This document shows positions 1-14,440 of a DNA stretch of 64,000 nucleotides, one piece after another. Under the pieces are notes generated by a model. The model searched no databases. It was not told the DNA's origin and saw only the letters and a list, made by a program, of their open reading frames with translations. Made by a program: the position numbers and the translations under genes. Each line of letters opens with the position of its first letter. Positions within the stretch are counted from its first letter, which is position 1. This stretch comes from Massilia sp. PAMC28688 (GTDB lineage: Bacteria > Pseudomonadota > Gammaproteobacteria > Burkholderiales > Burkholderiaceae_D): NCBI RefSeq assembly GCF_019443445.1, contig NZ_CP080378.1, positions 4,278,001 through 4,342,000 on the forward strand. The letters are read 5' to 3'.

Positions 1-849
1 TCCCACATCAAGGACGTGCTGGCGGTGCTGCGTTTTGCGCAGAATCCGAGCGGGCGCCTGGCCGGCTTCCGCGTGGCCCAGCTGATCCCCGGGATCGGCG
101 CGGCCACCGCCACCCGCCTGCTTGACGCGGTGGGCGCAGCGGCAGAACCGGTCCGCGCGGTCGAAGAGTTTGCCGCGCCGCCCAAAAGCGCGGGCGACTG
201 GAATGCCTTTGTGGCCCTGTACAAGGCCCTGCGTGCACCGGGCTTGCGCTGGCCGGCAGACATCGAACTGGTCAAACACTGGTATCTGCCGCACCTGGAA
301 CGCATGCACGATGATGCGGCGGTGCGCTGCGCCGATGTGGAACAGCTCTCGCGCCTGGCCGGCGGGCACGGATCGCGCGAAAGCTTCCTGGCCGAGATCA
401 CGCTCGACCCGCCCGAGGCAACCAGCGACCGCGCTGGTCCGCCCCGTCTCGATGAAGACTACCTCATCCTGTCGACCATCCACTCGGCCAAGGGCCAGGA
501 ATGGAAATCGGTGCATGTGCTCAATGTGGTGGACGGCTGCATCCCGTCCGACATGGCCACGGGGAACGCGGCCGACATCGAGGAAGAACGGCGCCTGCTG
601 TATGTGGCCATGACGCGCGCGCGCGAACAGCTGCATCTGGTGGTGCCCAACCGCTTTTTCATCAAGCAGCAGGCCCAGATGGGCGACCGCCACGTGTATG
701 CCGCCCGCACCCGCTTCATCACGCCGCTCATGCTCAAGCACTACGAAGAGTGCGTGTGGTCAAACGCCCAGACTGCGGTGACGAAGAAGCCCATGCCCGA
801 CAGCGTACGCATGCTGGTGCGGGACCGGGCCCGCAGTGCATGGAAGTGA
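1..849 (+). CDS. UvrD/Rep-family ATP-dependent DNA helicase, C-terminal part (5' truncated by window)
   Basis: The reading frame is open from base 1 and stops at 847-849, so the N-terminal Walker A half lies outside the window. The visible 282 residues hold the superfamily 1 C-terminal signatures: a motif V-like stretch (ILSTIHSAKGQEW) and motif VI (EERRLLYVAMTRAREQLHL) with its arginine finger. The family unwinds DNA 3'-5' with ATP in repair or replication restart. The tail after motif VI is short (about 75 residues) and has no nuclease domain, so this is UvrD/PcrA/Rep-like rather than RecB/AddA. Which paralogue it is cannot be decided from the fragment. It converges with the response regulator at 861-1757, leaving an 11 bp gap. 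Confidence 0.9.
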   Translation, partial: SHIKDVLAVLRFAQNPSGRLAGFRVAQLIPGIGAATATRLLDAVGAAAEPVRAVEEFAAPPKSAGDWNAFVALYKALRAPGLRWPADIELVKHWYLPHLERMHDDAAVRCADVEQLSRLAGGHGSRESFLAEITLDPPEATSDRAGPPRLDEDYLILSTIHSAKGQEWKSVHVLNVVDGCIPSDMATGNAADIEEERRLLYVAMTRAREQLHLVVPNRFFIKQQAQMGDRHVYAARTRFITPLMLKHYEECVWSNAQTAVTKKPMPDSVRMLVRDRARSAWK

Positions 850-860
850 CAGCTTCGGCG

Positions 861-1757
861 TCAAGCCGGATCGAGGCGCGTGGCCACGGCCACGTACTGG
901 TAAGGCACGCCGTCGGCATCCTTGAAGGCGAGCGCCGCGCAGCGAAGGGTCAGGGGGGCGCCGTCGGGAGTGGTGGTGCGGATGTCGCCGGCCCAACCCG
1001 AATCGCGCGCGAGGGCGTCGGTAATGGCGCGCGCCAGCGGGGCCGGGAAGACCCCCGGATGCAGCACGTGGAGGTCGCGCCCCAGCAACTGCGCGCGGTC
1101 GCGCTGCGCCAGGCGGCAGGTATAGTCGTTGGCGTCGATGATGCGGCCCTGTGCGTCGAGGGTCAGCACCAGGGCGTGCTGCTCCAGCACGGCCTGCAGC
1201 TTTTGCACGCGCGCCAGTTCCTCGCGCAGGCTGCGGCGCTGGGTGGCCGCCGCCTTGAGCGTGGCGTACGCGCGCAGCGACGAGATCACGGTGGTAAACA
1301 GCTTGCGCGTGGTCAGGTCGGCCTTGCACCAGAAATCATTGATGTCGTAGTCGACAATGATGCTGTGCTCCAGCGCCTGTCCGGGCTGGCCGGTGCGCAG
1401 CACGATGCGCACCAGGTCGTTGCCAAGTTCGCCGCGGATCTGGCGCGCCACGCGCAGTCCGGCGTCGGGCGACTCCATGATCACGTCCAGCAAGACCATC
1501 GCGATGTCATCCGTGCCCTGGAGAATGGCAAGGGCCTCCGCGCCGCTGTAGGCGTGCAGAAAGCTCAGGCGCCGTCCCTGGAAATGGGTATTGCTGAGCG
1601 CGAACTTGGTGACGACGTGGACATCGACGTCATCGTCGACGATCAGGATACGCCAGGGGGGCGGTTCCGGCTCCCCGCCTTCAGCCCCGTTGAGGGGATC
1701 GTCGTCCTGGATGACCAGGTCGCCATGGGCGCTGTCGTCTGCGGGGTTGGTGGGCAT
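861..1757 (-). CDS. Response regulator with receiver and PAS domains, no DNA-binding output
   Basis: A 298-residue cytoplasmic protein. Residues about 35-155 form a receiver domain: the acidic cluster ILIVDDDVD, the phosphoacceptor in VLLDVIMES, and a K in FWCKAD. A short helical linker follows (about 165-195), then a PAS fold (about 195-290; VLTLDAQGRIIDAND). There is no HTH, GGDEF, HD-GYP or kinase domain, so output is probably through protein-protein contact. This REC arrangement (DDDxDVHxVT near the N-terminus, IVLRTGQPGQ later) resembles the receiver of DUF3369-type regulators. No cognate kinase is adjacent. The start is the ATG at 1757; its ribosome site is weak. The upstream region holds a DnaA-box cluster. 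Confidence 0.85.
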   Translation of the reverse strand: MPTNPADDSAHGDLVIQDDDPLNGAEGGEPEPPPWRILIVDDDVDVHVVTKFALSNTHFQGRRLSFLHAYSGAEALAILQGTDDIAMVLLDVIMESPDAGLRVARQIRGELGNDLVRIVLRTGQPGQALEHSIIVDYDINDFWCKADLTTRKLFTTVISSLRAYATLKAAATQRRSLREELARVQKLQAVLEQHALVLTLDAQGRIIDANDYTCRLAQRDRAQLLGRDLHVLHPGVFPAPLARAITDALARDSGWAGDIRTTTPDGAPLTLRCAALAFKDADGVPYQYVAVATRLDPA

Positions 1758-1970
1758 GGGTCAACACTATGACACCGCAGCCGCTTTGTCAAAGAAAAAA
1801 CGACTTATCCCCCGTTTTTCAGTCTTGTAGGAATTTGCCTAAGGTCATGTTGAGCAAGCTCAAGGCCTCAAGTTAAGTCATTGATTTTATTGCGCAAAAT
1901 TTTTGCCTGCGGAATGTGCATTTTGTCGAAACCCGCTTCAATACTGGGCTTGCGGCTTGTCAAGAGGGGC

Positions 1971-2005
1971 TTATCCACACTGTTATCCACAATTTATGTG
2001 GATAT
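1971..2005. promoter_or_regulatory. Cluster of three DnaA boxes in an AT-rich intergenic region
   Basis: Two perfect copies of the DnaA 9-mer TTATCCACA lie at 1971-1979 and 1983-1991, with start points 12 bp apart. A third, inverted copy with 8 of 9 matches (TGTGGATAT) is at 1997-2005. Boxes 2 and 3 also form an 8-bp inverted repeat (TATCCACA / TGTGGATA) with a 5-nt spacer. The 280 bp intergenic region (1758-2037) is much more AT-rich than its flanks. It lies upstream of the REC-PAS gene and downstream of the HD gene. The motif is what is seen; a DnaA-titration (datA/DARS-like) or regulatory role is inferred. The usual oriC neighbours (dnaA, rpmH, gidA) are absent. Confidence 0.6.
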
Positions 2006-2037
2006 CGGAAAAAACCCAGCAGAATCCGGCACTTAGC

Positions 2038-2646
2038 TCAGACGGGGACGGTATGACCATGCTGCTGGCCGCTGACCCGTACCAGGCGCTTGAATTCGCG
2101 TAAATACGCTTGCTTGGCGTCGTCAGGACCCATGACAACAATTTTTTGGGGCATGGGGCGAACATCGTCAAGATAGCTCCAGCGCTCCGTGGAGTGCGGC
2201 ATGAGGTCGCGCTTTTCGGTCGCCAGTGCGATGAGGTCGGCCCGCTTGATGGGCGCATAATCGGAAAAATCGACAGCGAAGGTAGTTGCGATGATTGCCG
2301 TAACCGCCTCTTCAATGGCGGCAAAAGCCGGCAGCAAGACCTTGAGCGGCTTGACCATGTCGCCCAGATAGGCTTCCGCCGCGTCGTGCAGCAGCGCGGC
2401 CAGCCGGAGGTCGGTTGGCACGAGGGAGGCGACAATCAGGCTGTGCTGCGCTACCGAATAGAACTGCTGGGTTTGTCCGTTGAAGCGGCACTGGTAAGCT
2501 AGGCCATGGGCAATGTCTTCAATGGCGACCTGATCGATGCGCGGCTCGAGCGGATAGAAGCGGTTGCCCAGAAACGTGGATACATAGGGCGTGGTCACAC
2601 CGGCGTGGGACGGCGGGAACACGGACGGTGGCAAGGGCTTCTGCAT
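2038..2646 (-). CDS. HD-domain phosphohydrolase (YfbR-like), predicted SOS-regulated
   Basis: A 202-residue metal-dependent HD hydrolase. The domain signatures are the first histidine in FYSVAQHSLIVA, the HD pair in LAALLHDAAEAYLGD, and a later D in the KRADLIALATEKRD segment. The nearest well-known relatives are YfbR-type 5'-deoxynucleotidases and phage-like HD hydrolases, so a nucleotide or deoxynucleotide monophosphate substrate is plausible but inferred. The start was set at the ATG at 2646 (MQKPLPPSVF) rather than 30 nt upstream, because the LexA box at 2665-2680 would overlap the upstream start. No operon partner is visible. The gene is transcribed away from glpD. Confidence 0.8.
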   Translation of the reverse strand: MQKPLPPSVFPPSHAGVTTPYVSTFLGNRFYPLEPRIDQVAIEDIAHGLAYQCRFNGQTQQFYSVAQHSLIVASLVPTDLRLAALLHDAAEAYLGDMVKPLKVLLPAFAAIEEAVTAIIATTFAVDFSDYAPIKRADLIALATEKRDLMPHSTERWSYLDDVRPMPQKIVVMGPDDAKQAYLREFKRLVRVSGQQHGHTVPV

Positions 2647-2664
2647 GATCAATGTAGGCTGATA

Positions 2665-2680
2665 CTGTACATGCATACAG
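2665..2680 (-). promoter_or_regulatory. LexA (SOS) box upstream of the HD hydrolase gene
   Basis: The 16-mer CTGTACATGCATACAG fits the gamma/betaproteobacterial LexA consensus CTGT-N8-ACAG exactly. Its flanks (TA before, TG after) match the extended TACTGT...ACAGTA form on one side. It ends 18 bp upstream of the chosen HD-gene ATG, where a repressor would block initiation. Seen directly; LexA binding is inferred from the consensus. Confidence 0.75.
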
Positions 2681-2837
2681 TGTAGTCGAATTTGCCGGCC
2701 GTGTCACCTGCTCGTCCATTTCCGCGCGCCAAGGGCGCAGGGCCATGCGTGCGCAGGAGGGCCCGCAATCTTTGCGGTAGAACTAGTGCCGCGCCGAAAT
2801 AGTTGGGACAAGTCAGGTTTTAGGTCACAATCGACCC

Positions 2838-4358
2838 ATGAACAGAATCGACTGTGACGTGCTGGTAGTGGGGGGCGGCATCAACGGGGCCGGCATTGCC
2901 CGTGATGCTGCCGGGCGCGGGTTGTCGGTGGTCCTGTGCGAAAAGGATGATCTGGCCTCGCACACGTCATCGGCGTCGAGCAAGCTGATTCATGGCGGCT
3001 TGCGCTACCTGGAACATTATCAGTTCGCCCTGGTGCGCAAGGCCTTGGCCGAACGCGAAGTCCTGCTGCGCAGCGCGCCCCACATCATGCGCCCGCTGCG
3101 CTTTGTCATGCCGCACGACCGCGGCCAGCGCCCGGCCTGGATGATCCGTGCCGGCCTGTTTCTCTACGATAGCCTCGCGCGGCGCGAATTTTTGCCCGGC
3201 TCCCACGCGGCCAGCCTGCGCAGCCATCCGGCCGGACGCGACCTGAAACCGGCATTTACGCGCGCCTTTGTCTATTCCGACGGCTGGGTGGACGATGCGC
3301 GCCTGGTGGTCCTGAACGCGATCGATGCGCGCGAACGCGGCGCCACCATTTTCACCCGCACTGCCTGCACCGGGGTTGAACGCGGTCCCGTGTCGTGGCA
3401 GGCCACCCTGGCCCATGCCGGCGCCGGCCAGACGGCCGTCACGGCGCGCTGCCTGGTCAATGCTGCGGGACCATGGGCCGCGCGCTTCCTGGGCAATGCC
3501 TTGCCGGCCGCGCCCCACGCCGCCCAGCGCCTGATCAAGGGCAGCCACATCGTGGTGCCACGGCTGTTCGAGCATCCCTATGCCTATATTTTCCAGCACC
3601 CGGACGGGCGCATCGTCTTTGCCATTCCCTATGAAGGCGCGTTCACGCTGGTCGGCACCACCGATCTTGACTATACGGGAGACCTTGACCAGGTCGCCAT
3701 CAGCACCGAGGAAGTCGCCTACCTGTGCCAGCTGGCCAACCGCTATTTCGCCCGACCCATTGCGCCGGCCGACGTGGTGTGGTCGTATTCAGGCGTGCGG
3801 CCGCTGGTGCACGACCCGGCCGCCAGCGCGGCCGCTGCCACCCGCGACTACCGGCTGGCGCTCGATACCGGAGGCGCACCCCTCCTGAGCGTTTTTGGCG
3901 GCAAGATCACCACCTACCGCAAGCTGGCCGAGCAGGCCCTGGCCCGCATCGCGCCGCTGCTGGACAACGCGGCACCGGCCTGGACCGCCCATGCATGCCT
4001 GCCGGGCGGCGACCTGTTTGGCGAGCGCCCCACCAAGCGTGGCATCCTCGAATTTGAGGCCTGGGCGCAGCAGCTGGCGTGGTCCTGGCCATGGCTGCCG
4101 GCGGCGCTGGCGGCCCGCTTTGCGCGCGCCTATGGCACCCGCACGGCGTGCCTGCTCGCAGGCTGCGCGGGCATGGGCGACTTGGGCAGGCAGATCGTGC
4201 CCGGCCTGTACGAGGCTGAGGCGCGCTACCTGATGAAGCATGAGTGGGCCCGCACCGGGGCCGACATCCTGTGGCGCCGCACCAAGCTTGGGCTGCATGC
4301 GGGGGCCGGCAGCGAAGCCCAGCTCGACGCCTGGATCAGCGCACTGCCACCAGCGTGA
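2838..4358 (+). CDS. glpD: Aerobic glycerol-3-phosphate dehydrogenase (FAD)
   Basis: A 506-residue membrane-associated flavoenzyme that oxidises sn-glycerol-3-phosphate to dihydroxyacetone phosphate and passes electrons to quinone. The FAD dinucleotide-binding motif [19 protein letters not shown] begins at about residue 10. The GlpD signatures [16 protein letters not shown] (about 45-60), a second flavin segment ([12 protein letters not shown]), and the substrate-region sequences [11 protein letters not shown] and [15 protein letters not shown] are all present. Length matches E. coli GlpD (about 500). No glpF, glpK or glpR is nearby. The start ATG at 2838 is followed directly by the flavin fold. 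The 3' end overlaps the convergent YceI gene by 23 bp. Confidence 0.95.
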   Translation: MNRIDCDVLVVGGGINGAGIARDAAGRGLSVVLCEKDDLASHTSSASSKLIHGGLRYLEHYQFALVRKALAEREVLLRSAPHIMRPLRFVMPHDRGQRPAWMIRAGLFLYDSLARREFLPGSHAASLRSHPAGRDLKPAFTRAFVYSDGWVDDARLVVLNAIDARERGATIFTRTACTGVERGPVSWQATLAHAGAGQTAVTARCLVNAAGPWAARFLGNALPAAPHAAQRLIKGSHIVVPRLFEHPYAYIFQHPDGRIVFAIPYEGAFTLVGTTDLDYTGDLDQVAISTEEVAYLCQLANRYFARPIAPADVVWSYSGVRPLVHDPAASAAAATRDYRLALDTGGAPLLSVFGGKITTYRKLAEQALARIAPLLDNAAPAWTAHACLPGGDLFGERPTKRGILEFEAWAQQLAWSWPWLPAALAARFARAYGTRTACLLAGCAGMGDLGRQIVPGLYEAEARYLMKHEWARTGADILWRRTKLGLHAGAGSEAQLDAWISALPPA

Positions 4359-5013
4359 ACGCCAGCGCCATGCGGTCCTGCACCGTGATGGCGCCACCCA
4401 TGACGGACATGGGGGTGATGTCGAAATCAGTCTGCAGCAGCGACAGTTCGCCAATGGCGGTGATGGTATCGGCCGACTGCTCCAGCTTGAGCGGCACGTC
4501 CATGGTGCGCGTCACGCCATGCAGGGTCACGTTCAGGCGCACTGCCTGTTCACCAATGCGCTGGGCATGCAGCAGGACCTGGGGAAAGCGCTCGGCATCG
4601 AGCACCCGCCCCAGCATGTTGCCGCGCGTACCTGCGATGGCTTCGGCCGAAGGCTGGGTATCGAGGCCGGCCGCCGCGCGCAGGGCCGCTTCGTCCACCG
4701 TCAGCTGGTCCAGCCGGAACTGGAAGTCGGCGCGCCCCGCCTGTGGCGCCACCAGGCCGGTAACGGTGCGGCTGGCAATCACGTGGTCGTGTCCCAGGCG
4801 CGCCAGGGCGCCGCCGCGGCGCACCGTGATGACAATGATCGAACGCGCCGGGTCGATGCGGTAAATATGCTGCCCCTTGCGCGCGGCATCCTGGTACCAC
4901 GCGGCGCTGGCTGCGGCGGCCACCGGGAGCGCCGGCATGGCAGTCGGCGGCAAGGGCCTGGCGGAACAGGCGGCGAGCAGCAATGCGGGCAGCAGCAGGT
5001 GGAGTGGTCTCAT
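4336..5013 (-). CDS. YceI-like domain lipoprotein
   Basis: 225 residues starting [16 protein letters not shown], a lipoprotein signal with cysteine 16 as the lipidation site; the upstream in-frame codons do not extend a sensible signal peptide. The mature part reads as a YceI-like beta-barrel domain: [27 protein letters not shown] at the start, [20 protein letters not shown] in the middle, and the terminal [21 protein letters not shown]. YceI proteins bind isoprenoid-type lipids in the periplasm or outer membrane; the ligand here is unknown. The gene converges on glpD with a 23 bp overlap and stands alone. Confidence 0.8.
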   Translation of the reverse strand: MRPLHLLLPALLLAACSARPLPPTAMPALPVAAAASAAWYQDAARKGQHIYRIDPARSIIVITVRRGGALARLGHDHVIASRTVTGLVAPQAGRADFQFRLDQLTVDEAALRAAAGLDTQPSAEAIAGTRGNMLGRVLDAERFPQVLLHAQRIGEQAVRLNVTLHGVTRTMDVPLKLEQSADTITAIGELSLLQTDFDITPMSVMGGAITVQDRMALAFTLVAVR

Positions 5014-5160
5014 GACCGTATTGTGGCACGGCGCGCGGGCGGCAGGCGCCTGCCTGCATGTGTTCAATCGTGCAAAGGCGGTCAATCATGGCCGCTTCGG
5101 CAACCTCGCCCAAATGGCGCTATGATCTCTGGTGCACGACTTGAACCGGAAAGGATTGCC

Positions 5161-5874
5161 ATGATCGATTTGTACTCGGCCGCGACGCCGAACGGCCACA
5201 AAGTGTCGATAGCGCTGGAAGAACTGGCGCTGCCCTATGAACTGCATACGCTCGACCTGCACGCGAACACCCAAAAGGAACCGTGGTTCCTGGCCCTTAA
5301 CCCGAACGGCCGCATTCCGGCCATTGTCGACCGGGCCGAAGACAATTTCGCCGTCTTTGAATCGGGCGCCATTCTCGTCTACCTGGCCGAAAAGACCGGC
5401 CAGCTCATGCCCGCCGGCGCCAAGGGCCGCTCGCGCGTGATGCAGTGGCTGATGTTCCAGATGGGCGGGGTCGGACCGATGATGGGGCAGGCCAATGTCT
5501 TCTTCCGCTACTTTCCTGAAAAGATCCAGCCGGCGATCGACCGCTATCAGGGCGAGAGCCGGCGCCTGTTCACGGTCCTGGACGGCCACCTCAAGGACCA
5601 TGAATACCTGGCCGGCGACTATTCGATTGCCGACATTGCCAACTGGGCCTGGGTGCGCACCCACAGCTGGTCCGGCGTGGCCGTGGACGACCTGCCGCAC
5701 CTGAAGCGCTGGCTCAATGCCATTCGCGCCCGTCCGGCCGTCCAGAAGGGCATCCTGATGCCGGCCTCGGAGCGCGACCTGGAAAAAATGAGCGGCGAAG
5801 ATGCCGAGAAATTCGCGGCCAGCGTGCGCGGCCTGGTTGAAACGGGCCGCACCACCAGCAAGGAGAATGCATGA
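5161..5874 (+). CDS. Glutathione S-transferase, YfcG/YghU-like
   Basis: 237 residues with an N-terminal thioredoxin-fold GST domain ([47 protein letters not shown]) and an all-helical C-terminal domain ([34 protein letters not shown]). The [13 protein letters not shown] opening and the [11 protein letters not shown] helix resemble nu-class bacterial GSTs (YfcG/YghU), which act as glutathione-dependent disulfide reductases. The start ATG at 5161 has a GGAAAGG ribosome site. An ATGA overlap couples its stop to the second GST, so the two form an operon. A longer in-frame opening upstream is ignored because the GST fold begins here. Confidence 0.92.
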   Translation: MIDLYSAATPNGHKVSIALEELALPYELHTLDLHANTQKEPWFLALNPNGRIPAIVDRAEDNFAVFESGAILVYLAEKTGQLMPAGAKGRSRVMQWLMFQMGGVGPMMGQANVFFRYFPEKIQPAIDRYQGESRRLFTVLDGHLKDHEYLAGDYSIADIANWAWVRTHSWSGVAVDDLPHLKRWLNAIRARPAVQKGILMPASERDLEKMSGEDAEKFAASVRGLVETGRTTSKENA

Positions 5875-6497
5875 AACTGTACGTCAGCGGCTTTGCCCCC
5901 AACCCGCGCCGGGTGGCCATGTTCATTGCCGAGAAAGGCATCACCGGGATCGACAGCGTCACGCTCGACCTCATGACGGGTGAGCATCGCAGCGATCAAT
6001 TCCGCGCCAAGAACCCGATGGCGCGCACGCCGGCGCTGGAACTGGACGACGGCCGCGTGCTGTCCGAATCGCGCGCCATCTGCACCTACCTGGAAGGCTT
6101 GCATCCGCAGCCGAACCTGATGGGCGAGGGGGCGGAAGAGCGTGCCTTCATCGAGATGGCCGACCGGCGCGCCGAGATGCACCTGCTGCTGGCTATTGCC
6201 AACTGCGCGCGCCACACGCATCCGGCGCTGGCGGTGCTCGAGCAGCCGCAATTTCCCGACTTTGCCGCAGCCCAGGCGGTCAAGCTGCGCGAACATGCAG
6301 CCTGGCTCGATCAGATGCTCAGCAAGCAGGCGTTCATGGCCGGCGAGCGCTTCACGATTGCCGACATCACCGCCTTCTGCGCGCTGGAATTTGCGCGCGG
6401 GATGCTGAAGTACAAGCCGGGCAGCGAAGGGCTGGCCAACCTGCAGGCCTGGCGCGACCGCATCGCCGAACGGCCGTCGGCGTCGGTCAGCAAGTAG
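5871..6497 (+). CDS. Glutathione S-transferase family protein
   Basis: 208 residues. The N-terminal GST domain reads [23 protein letters not shown] and [29 protein letters not shown], and the C-terminal helical domain [23 protein letters not shown]. The family uses glutathione to conjugate or reduce electrophiles in the cytoplasm; the substrate is unknown. It overlaps the preceding GST by 4 bp (ATGA), implying translational coupling. The two proteins are clearly different GST classes rather than a recent duplication. The gene converges with the poly-HAMP kinase gene across a short gap that holds a perfect 18-bp palindrome. Confidence 0.9.
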   Translation: MKLYVSGFAPNPRRVAMFIAEKGITGIDSVTLDLMTGEHRSDQFRAKNPMARTPALELDDGRVLSESRAICTYLEGLHPQPNLMGEGAEERAFIEMADRRAEMHLLLAIANCARHTHPALAVLEQPQFPDFAAAQAVKLREHAAWLDQMLSKQAFMAGERFTIADITAFCALEFARGMLKYKPGSEGLANLQAWRDRIAERPSASVSK

Positions 6498-6500
6498 GCA

Positions 6501-6518
6501 CGCGCCGCCGGCGGCGCG
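6501..6518. repeat. Perfect 18-bp GC palindrome between convergent genes
   Basis: CGCGCCGCCGGCGGCGCG is its own reverse complement and lies in the 28 bp gap between the convergent GST and hybrid kinase genes. It has no T-tract on either side, so it is not a classical terminator. It could still stop or stabilise both transcripts as a stem. Confidence 0.6.
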
Positions 6519-6525
6519 CTGCCGG

Positions 6526-11432
<4,907 letters not shown>

Positions 11433-11436
<4 letters not shown>

Positions 11437-13310
11437 CGGCGTGGTCCTCGTTGTCTTGGGTTTTTTGGTGGCGCGGCGGCTTGGCCGGCAGCGGCCCCCG
11501 GCAAGCGGCTTTCCATGGCGGCGGCGGGCATGGGCTGGCCCAGCAGCTCGCCCTGGAACTGGTCGCAGCCAAGGGAGGCGAGCATGGTGAGCTGGCGCTC
11601 GTGCCGCACGCCCTGTGCCAGCACCCGCATGCCCAGGGCGCGGCCAAGATGGATGATGGCGGCCACCATGTCGGCGCCGCCCTCGGTATCGATGGCGTCC
11701 ACAAAGGCGGCGTCAATCTTGAGAATGTCCAGTGCCAGCGCCCTGAGCGTGGTGAGGGAGGCACCCGCGTTGCCGAAGTTGTGGACCGCCAGGCGTACCC
11801 CGGCCTCACGCAGCTGGTCCAGCACCGGGGCCGCGTCGGCGCACTTGACCAGGAGCCGCTCCGGGATGTCGAGCTCCAGCCAGCCCGGCGCCAGCGCGCA
11901 CTGCGCCATCCGGGATCTGACCAGCGGTGCCAGGTCGGCGGTCAGCGTCATGACCGGCAGCTCCACCGCCAGGCGCAGGCCATCGAGCTGGTGCCCGGCC
12001 GCCTGCCAGTGCGAAAACCGGGCGCAGGCAGCGGCAATGGTCCAGCTGCACACCTGGTCGAGCAGGGCGCGGTCCGAGATCCCGGGTAGAAATTCGGTGG
12101 CGCCGATGCGGCCCAGGCGCGGGTGATGCCAGTACAGCAGTGCCTCGATGCCGCACAGGGTACGCTCGGGCAGGGTGGCGCGCGGCTGGAACAGCAGTTC
12201 GAGCTGGCCGCCGGCCAGGGCCGTCTGCAGCTCGGCCACCCAGCGCGCCCGTTCGGTTTCGCGGGCGTTGAGCTCTTCGCGAAAGAATTCGATGCTGCCG
12301 CGCCGGTTTTGCTTGGCGTGGTACATGGCAGTGTCGGCGTTTTTCATCAGCTGCGCGGCGCTGGCCGCGTCCTGCGGGTACAGGCCGATGCCGATGCTGG
12401 TCGAGGTATGCACGCGGTGGCCGAGGATGTCGAAATGGCGCCGGTGCGCTTGGTCGATCTTGCGTGCCACGCGCGCGGCGTTGGCCGAGGCGCCGGCACC
12501 GGGGAGCATGACCACGAATTCATCGCCGCCCAGGCGCGCCACCACATCGGACTGACGCACGGCGCCCAGCAGGCGCGCGGCCACCTGGCGCAGCAGCTCG
12601 TCGCCCACTTCGTGGCCCAGGGTGTCGTTGATCGACTTGAACTTGTCCAGGTCCAGGAACAGCAGGGCGAACTCGCTGCCGCTGCGGTCGGCCGTGGCCA
12701 CGGCATGCTCGAGCTGCTGGATCAGGGAGCGGCGATTGACCAGGCCAGTCAAGGCATCGCGGATCGACAGTGCATGGGCGCGCTCCTCGGCGCTTTTGCG
12801 TTCGGCCACTTCCAGTTCAAGCTCGTGGTTGATGCGTTCGAGGTCCTGCACCCGCTGCACCCGCAGGTCCTGGTTCAGGCGCGCCAGCTCCTCGCTCTTG
12901 GCCTGCAGTTCGAGGGCGCGCCTGGTCAGTTCCACGAACACGGCAACCTTGGTCTGCAGCACCTGCGCAATCACCGGCGTAAACAGGTAATCGGCTGCGC
13001 CCTTGCCATAGGCTTCGAGCCGGTGCATCTCGTCGGCATAATGGGCCGTGATAAAGATGATGGGCGTGGTACTGCTACGGGGGTGGGAATGGATCGCGGC
13101 GGCCGTCTCGAACCCATCCATGCCCGGCATGTTCACATCAAGCAAAATGACGGCAAACTCATGGTTGAGCACATGGCGCAACGCCTGGTGGCCGGAGGTG
13201 GCGGTAATGAGTTCGTAATCGGCGGCACCTGCCGCAGCGAGCAGCAAGGTTTTGAGGGCAAACAAGCTTGCCGCATCATCATTGACCAGTAGAACTTTCG
13301 GAATCTGCAC
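11433..13310 (-). CDS. Receiver-GGDEF-EAL protein (active-looking diguanylate cyclase, degenerate EAL)
   Basis: 625 residues from a GTG start at 13310 ([17 protein letters not shown]). An upstream TTG would add 53 residues that do not resemble a receiver, so the GTG is preferred. Receiver: residues 1-120, phosphoacceptor Asp58. Coiled coil: about 125-180. GGDEF domain: intact GGDEF at 261-265, preceded by a correctly spaced inhibitory site RQSD (252-255). EAL domain: about 360-605. The EAL triplet (389-391) is present, but the usual N is E450, the DDFGTG motif is HNFGNA (510-515) and AEGVE is AQGVR, so c-di-GMP hydrolysis is unlikely. Predicted role: phosphorylation-gated c-di-GMP synthesis, with the EAL possibly sensing. 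It is coupled by ATGA to the poly-HAMP kinase, its probable partner. Confidence 0.9.
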
Positions 13311-13702
13311 GAGAAGTGGAGCCCTGGAGTGAAAGTGAACTTGCCGATCTCGACACGCACGCGCTTGCCTGGGCGGCGGGCCGGATATCTCGATTGAACA
13401 AATGTACTTGATACTGTGCCAGCGATTCACCCAAAAGTGTAGCGCAAAGAATATTTCTGCCACGCACAATTATGAGCAAGGTATAAAGTGGCATTTTCGC
13501 AACGTACTTTTGGTAGATTGGGTGGACAGGATTCGCGGGCATTACTGTCGAGTAATGGGAATATTGTCACAACATCTCCACATTTTGGTCAAATAACAAC
13601 GTAACTTTGGGTTGGTATTGGTTGAGTTTTAGTTAAATTGGCCCTACGATCTAGTGTCATTACGCAAATACGCGGGTGACCGCATTGGAAAAGGGCACGT
13701 GC
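13311..13702. other. Divergent intergenic region between the GGDEF-EAL operon and luxR
   Basis: About 390 bp, markedly AT-richer than its flanks, with no convincing gene. It carries the promoters for the minus-strand signalling operon and for the plus-strand luxR gene; only the luxR promoter could be placed with confidence (13622-13650). A TTG-initiated frame crosses into it from the GGDEF-EAL gene but looks non-coding. Confidence 0.6.
13622..13650 (+). promoter_or_regulatory. Sigma-70 promoter candidate for luxR
   Basis: TTGAGT at 13622-13627 and TACGAT at 13645-13650 are separated by 17 bp. They place a start point near 13657, about 45 nt ahead of the luxR ATG. Seen as consensus similarity only. 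Confidence 0.5.
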
Positions 13703-14440
13703 ATGGTGGAAATTGGTCAGCTGATGGCCCTGTTGAAGAGCACGACAGAAGCGGGCTGGACCTCTGCCCTCTTTGCACTTGCGCACAGCCAGGGTTTCGA
13801 CAGCGTGCTGTATGGCGCGGTCGCTTCCAAGCATGCCAAGCTGGAAAACGCTTTTCTTCACAGTAATTACTCAAGTACGTGGCGCGCCCGGTACGACGCC
13901 GAAAAGCTGCATTACATCGATCCCACCGTGGCCCATTGCGCGAGCAGTTCGGTACCGATCGTGTGGGAGCCCGACACGTTTGGGGATCCAGCTCAGCGCG
14001 CCATGTACGAGGAAGCCTGTGCCCATGGCATTCGTTCCGGCATCACCTTGCCCATCCACGGGCCCGGCGGCGAGTTCGGGGTCGTCAGTTTTGCCTCGGA
14101 CGCGCGGCCGAACATGGATTTCGACCGTCATATTGTGCAGCTCATGCCGGCCCTGTCCCTCATTCGCGACTATGCCTTTGAGTCATCGCTCAAATTCATT
14201 CACGAAGTCAAAGGCGCTGAGCCCGTGCCGCGTTTGACCAAGCGCGAGCTTGAAGTGCTCAGCTGGGTGATGGTGGGCAAGTCGTCCTGGGAGATTTCAA
14301 AAATTACGTCCTGCTCCGAGGCGACGGTAAATTTTCATATTGCGAACATCCGCCAGAAATTTAACGTCAACACCCGGCAGCAGGCGCTGGTCAAGGCGAT
14401 CAGCCTTGGTTTGCTCAGCCCGGAAGATCACCATCGCTGA
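13703..14440 (+). CDS. luxR: LuxR-family acyl-homoserine-lactone receptor/activator, LasR-like
   Basis: 245 residues. The N-terminal autoinducer-binding domain has Tyr56, Trp60, Arg61, Asp73, Thr75, Trp88 and Ser129, which are the ligand-contact positions known from P. aeruginosa LasR with the same numbering; YIDPTVAHC and VPIVWEP closely follow the LasR sequence. The C-terminal LuxR HTH (about 176-240) reads LTKRELEVLSWVMVGKSSWEIS and ATVNFHIANIRQKF. An acyl-HSL would fold and dimerise the protein to activate lux-box promoters. The ATG at 13703 is chosen over the in-frame GTG at 13676 because AAAAGGG is correctly spaced before it. The 3' end overlaps the convergent rsaL gene by 26 bp. The preference for a long 3-oxo-acyl signal is inferred from LasR similarity. 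Confidence 0.93.
   Translation: MVEIGQLMALLKSTTEAGWTSALFALAHSQGFDSVLYGAVASKHAKLENAFLHSNYSSTWRARYDAEKLHYIDPTVAHCASSSVPIVWEPDTFGDPAQRAMYEEACAHGIRSGITLPIHGPGGEFGVVSFASDARPNMDFDRHIVQLMPALSLIRDYAFESSLKFIHEVKGAEPVPRLTKRELEVLSWVMVGKSSWEISKITSCSEATVNFHIANIRQKFNVNTRQQALVKAISLGLLSPEDHHR

Noticed and set aside
1758..2037. Chromosomal oriC
   Set aside because: DnaA boxes are clustered but dnaA, dnaN, rpmH and gidA are absent; a regulatory or titration site fits better. GC-skew analysis of the genome would decide.
13308..13469. N-terminal extension of the REC-GGDEF-EAL protein from a TTG codon
   Set aside because: The extra 53 residues are unlike any receiver N-terminus and the receiver fold begins right after the GTG at 13310.
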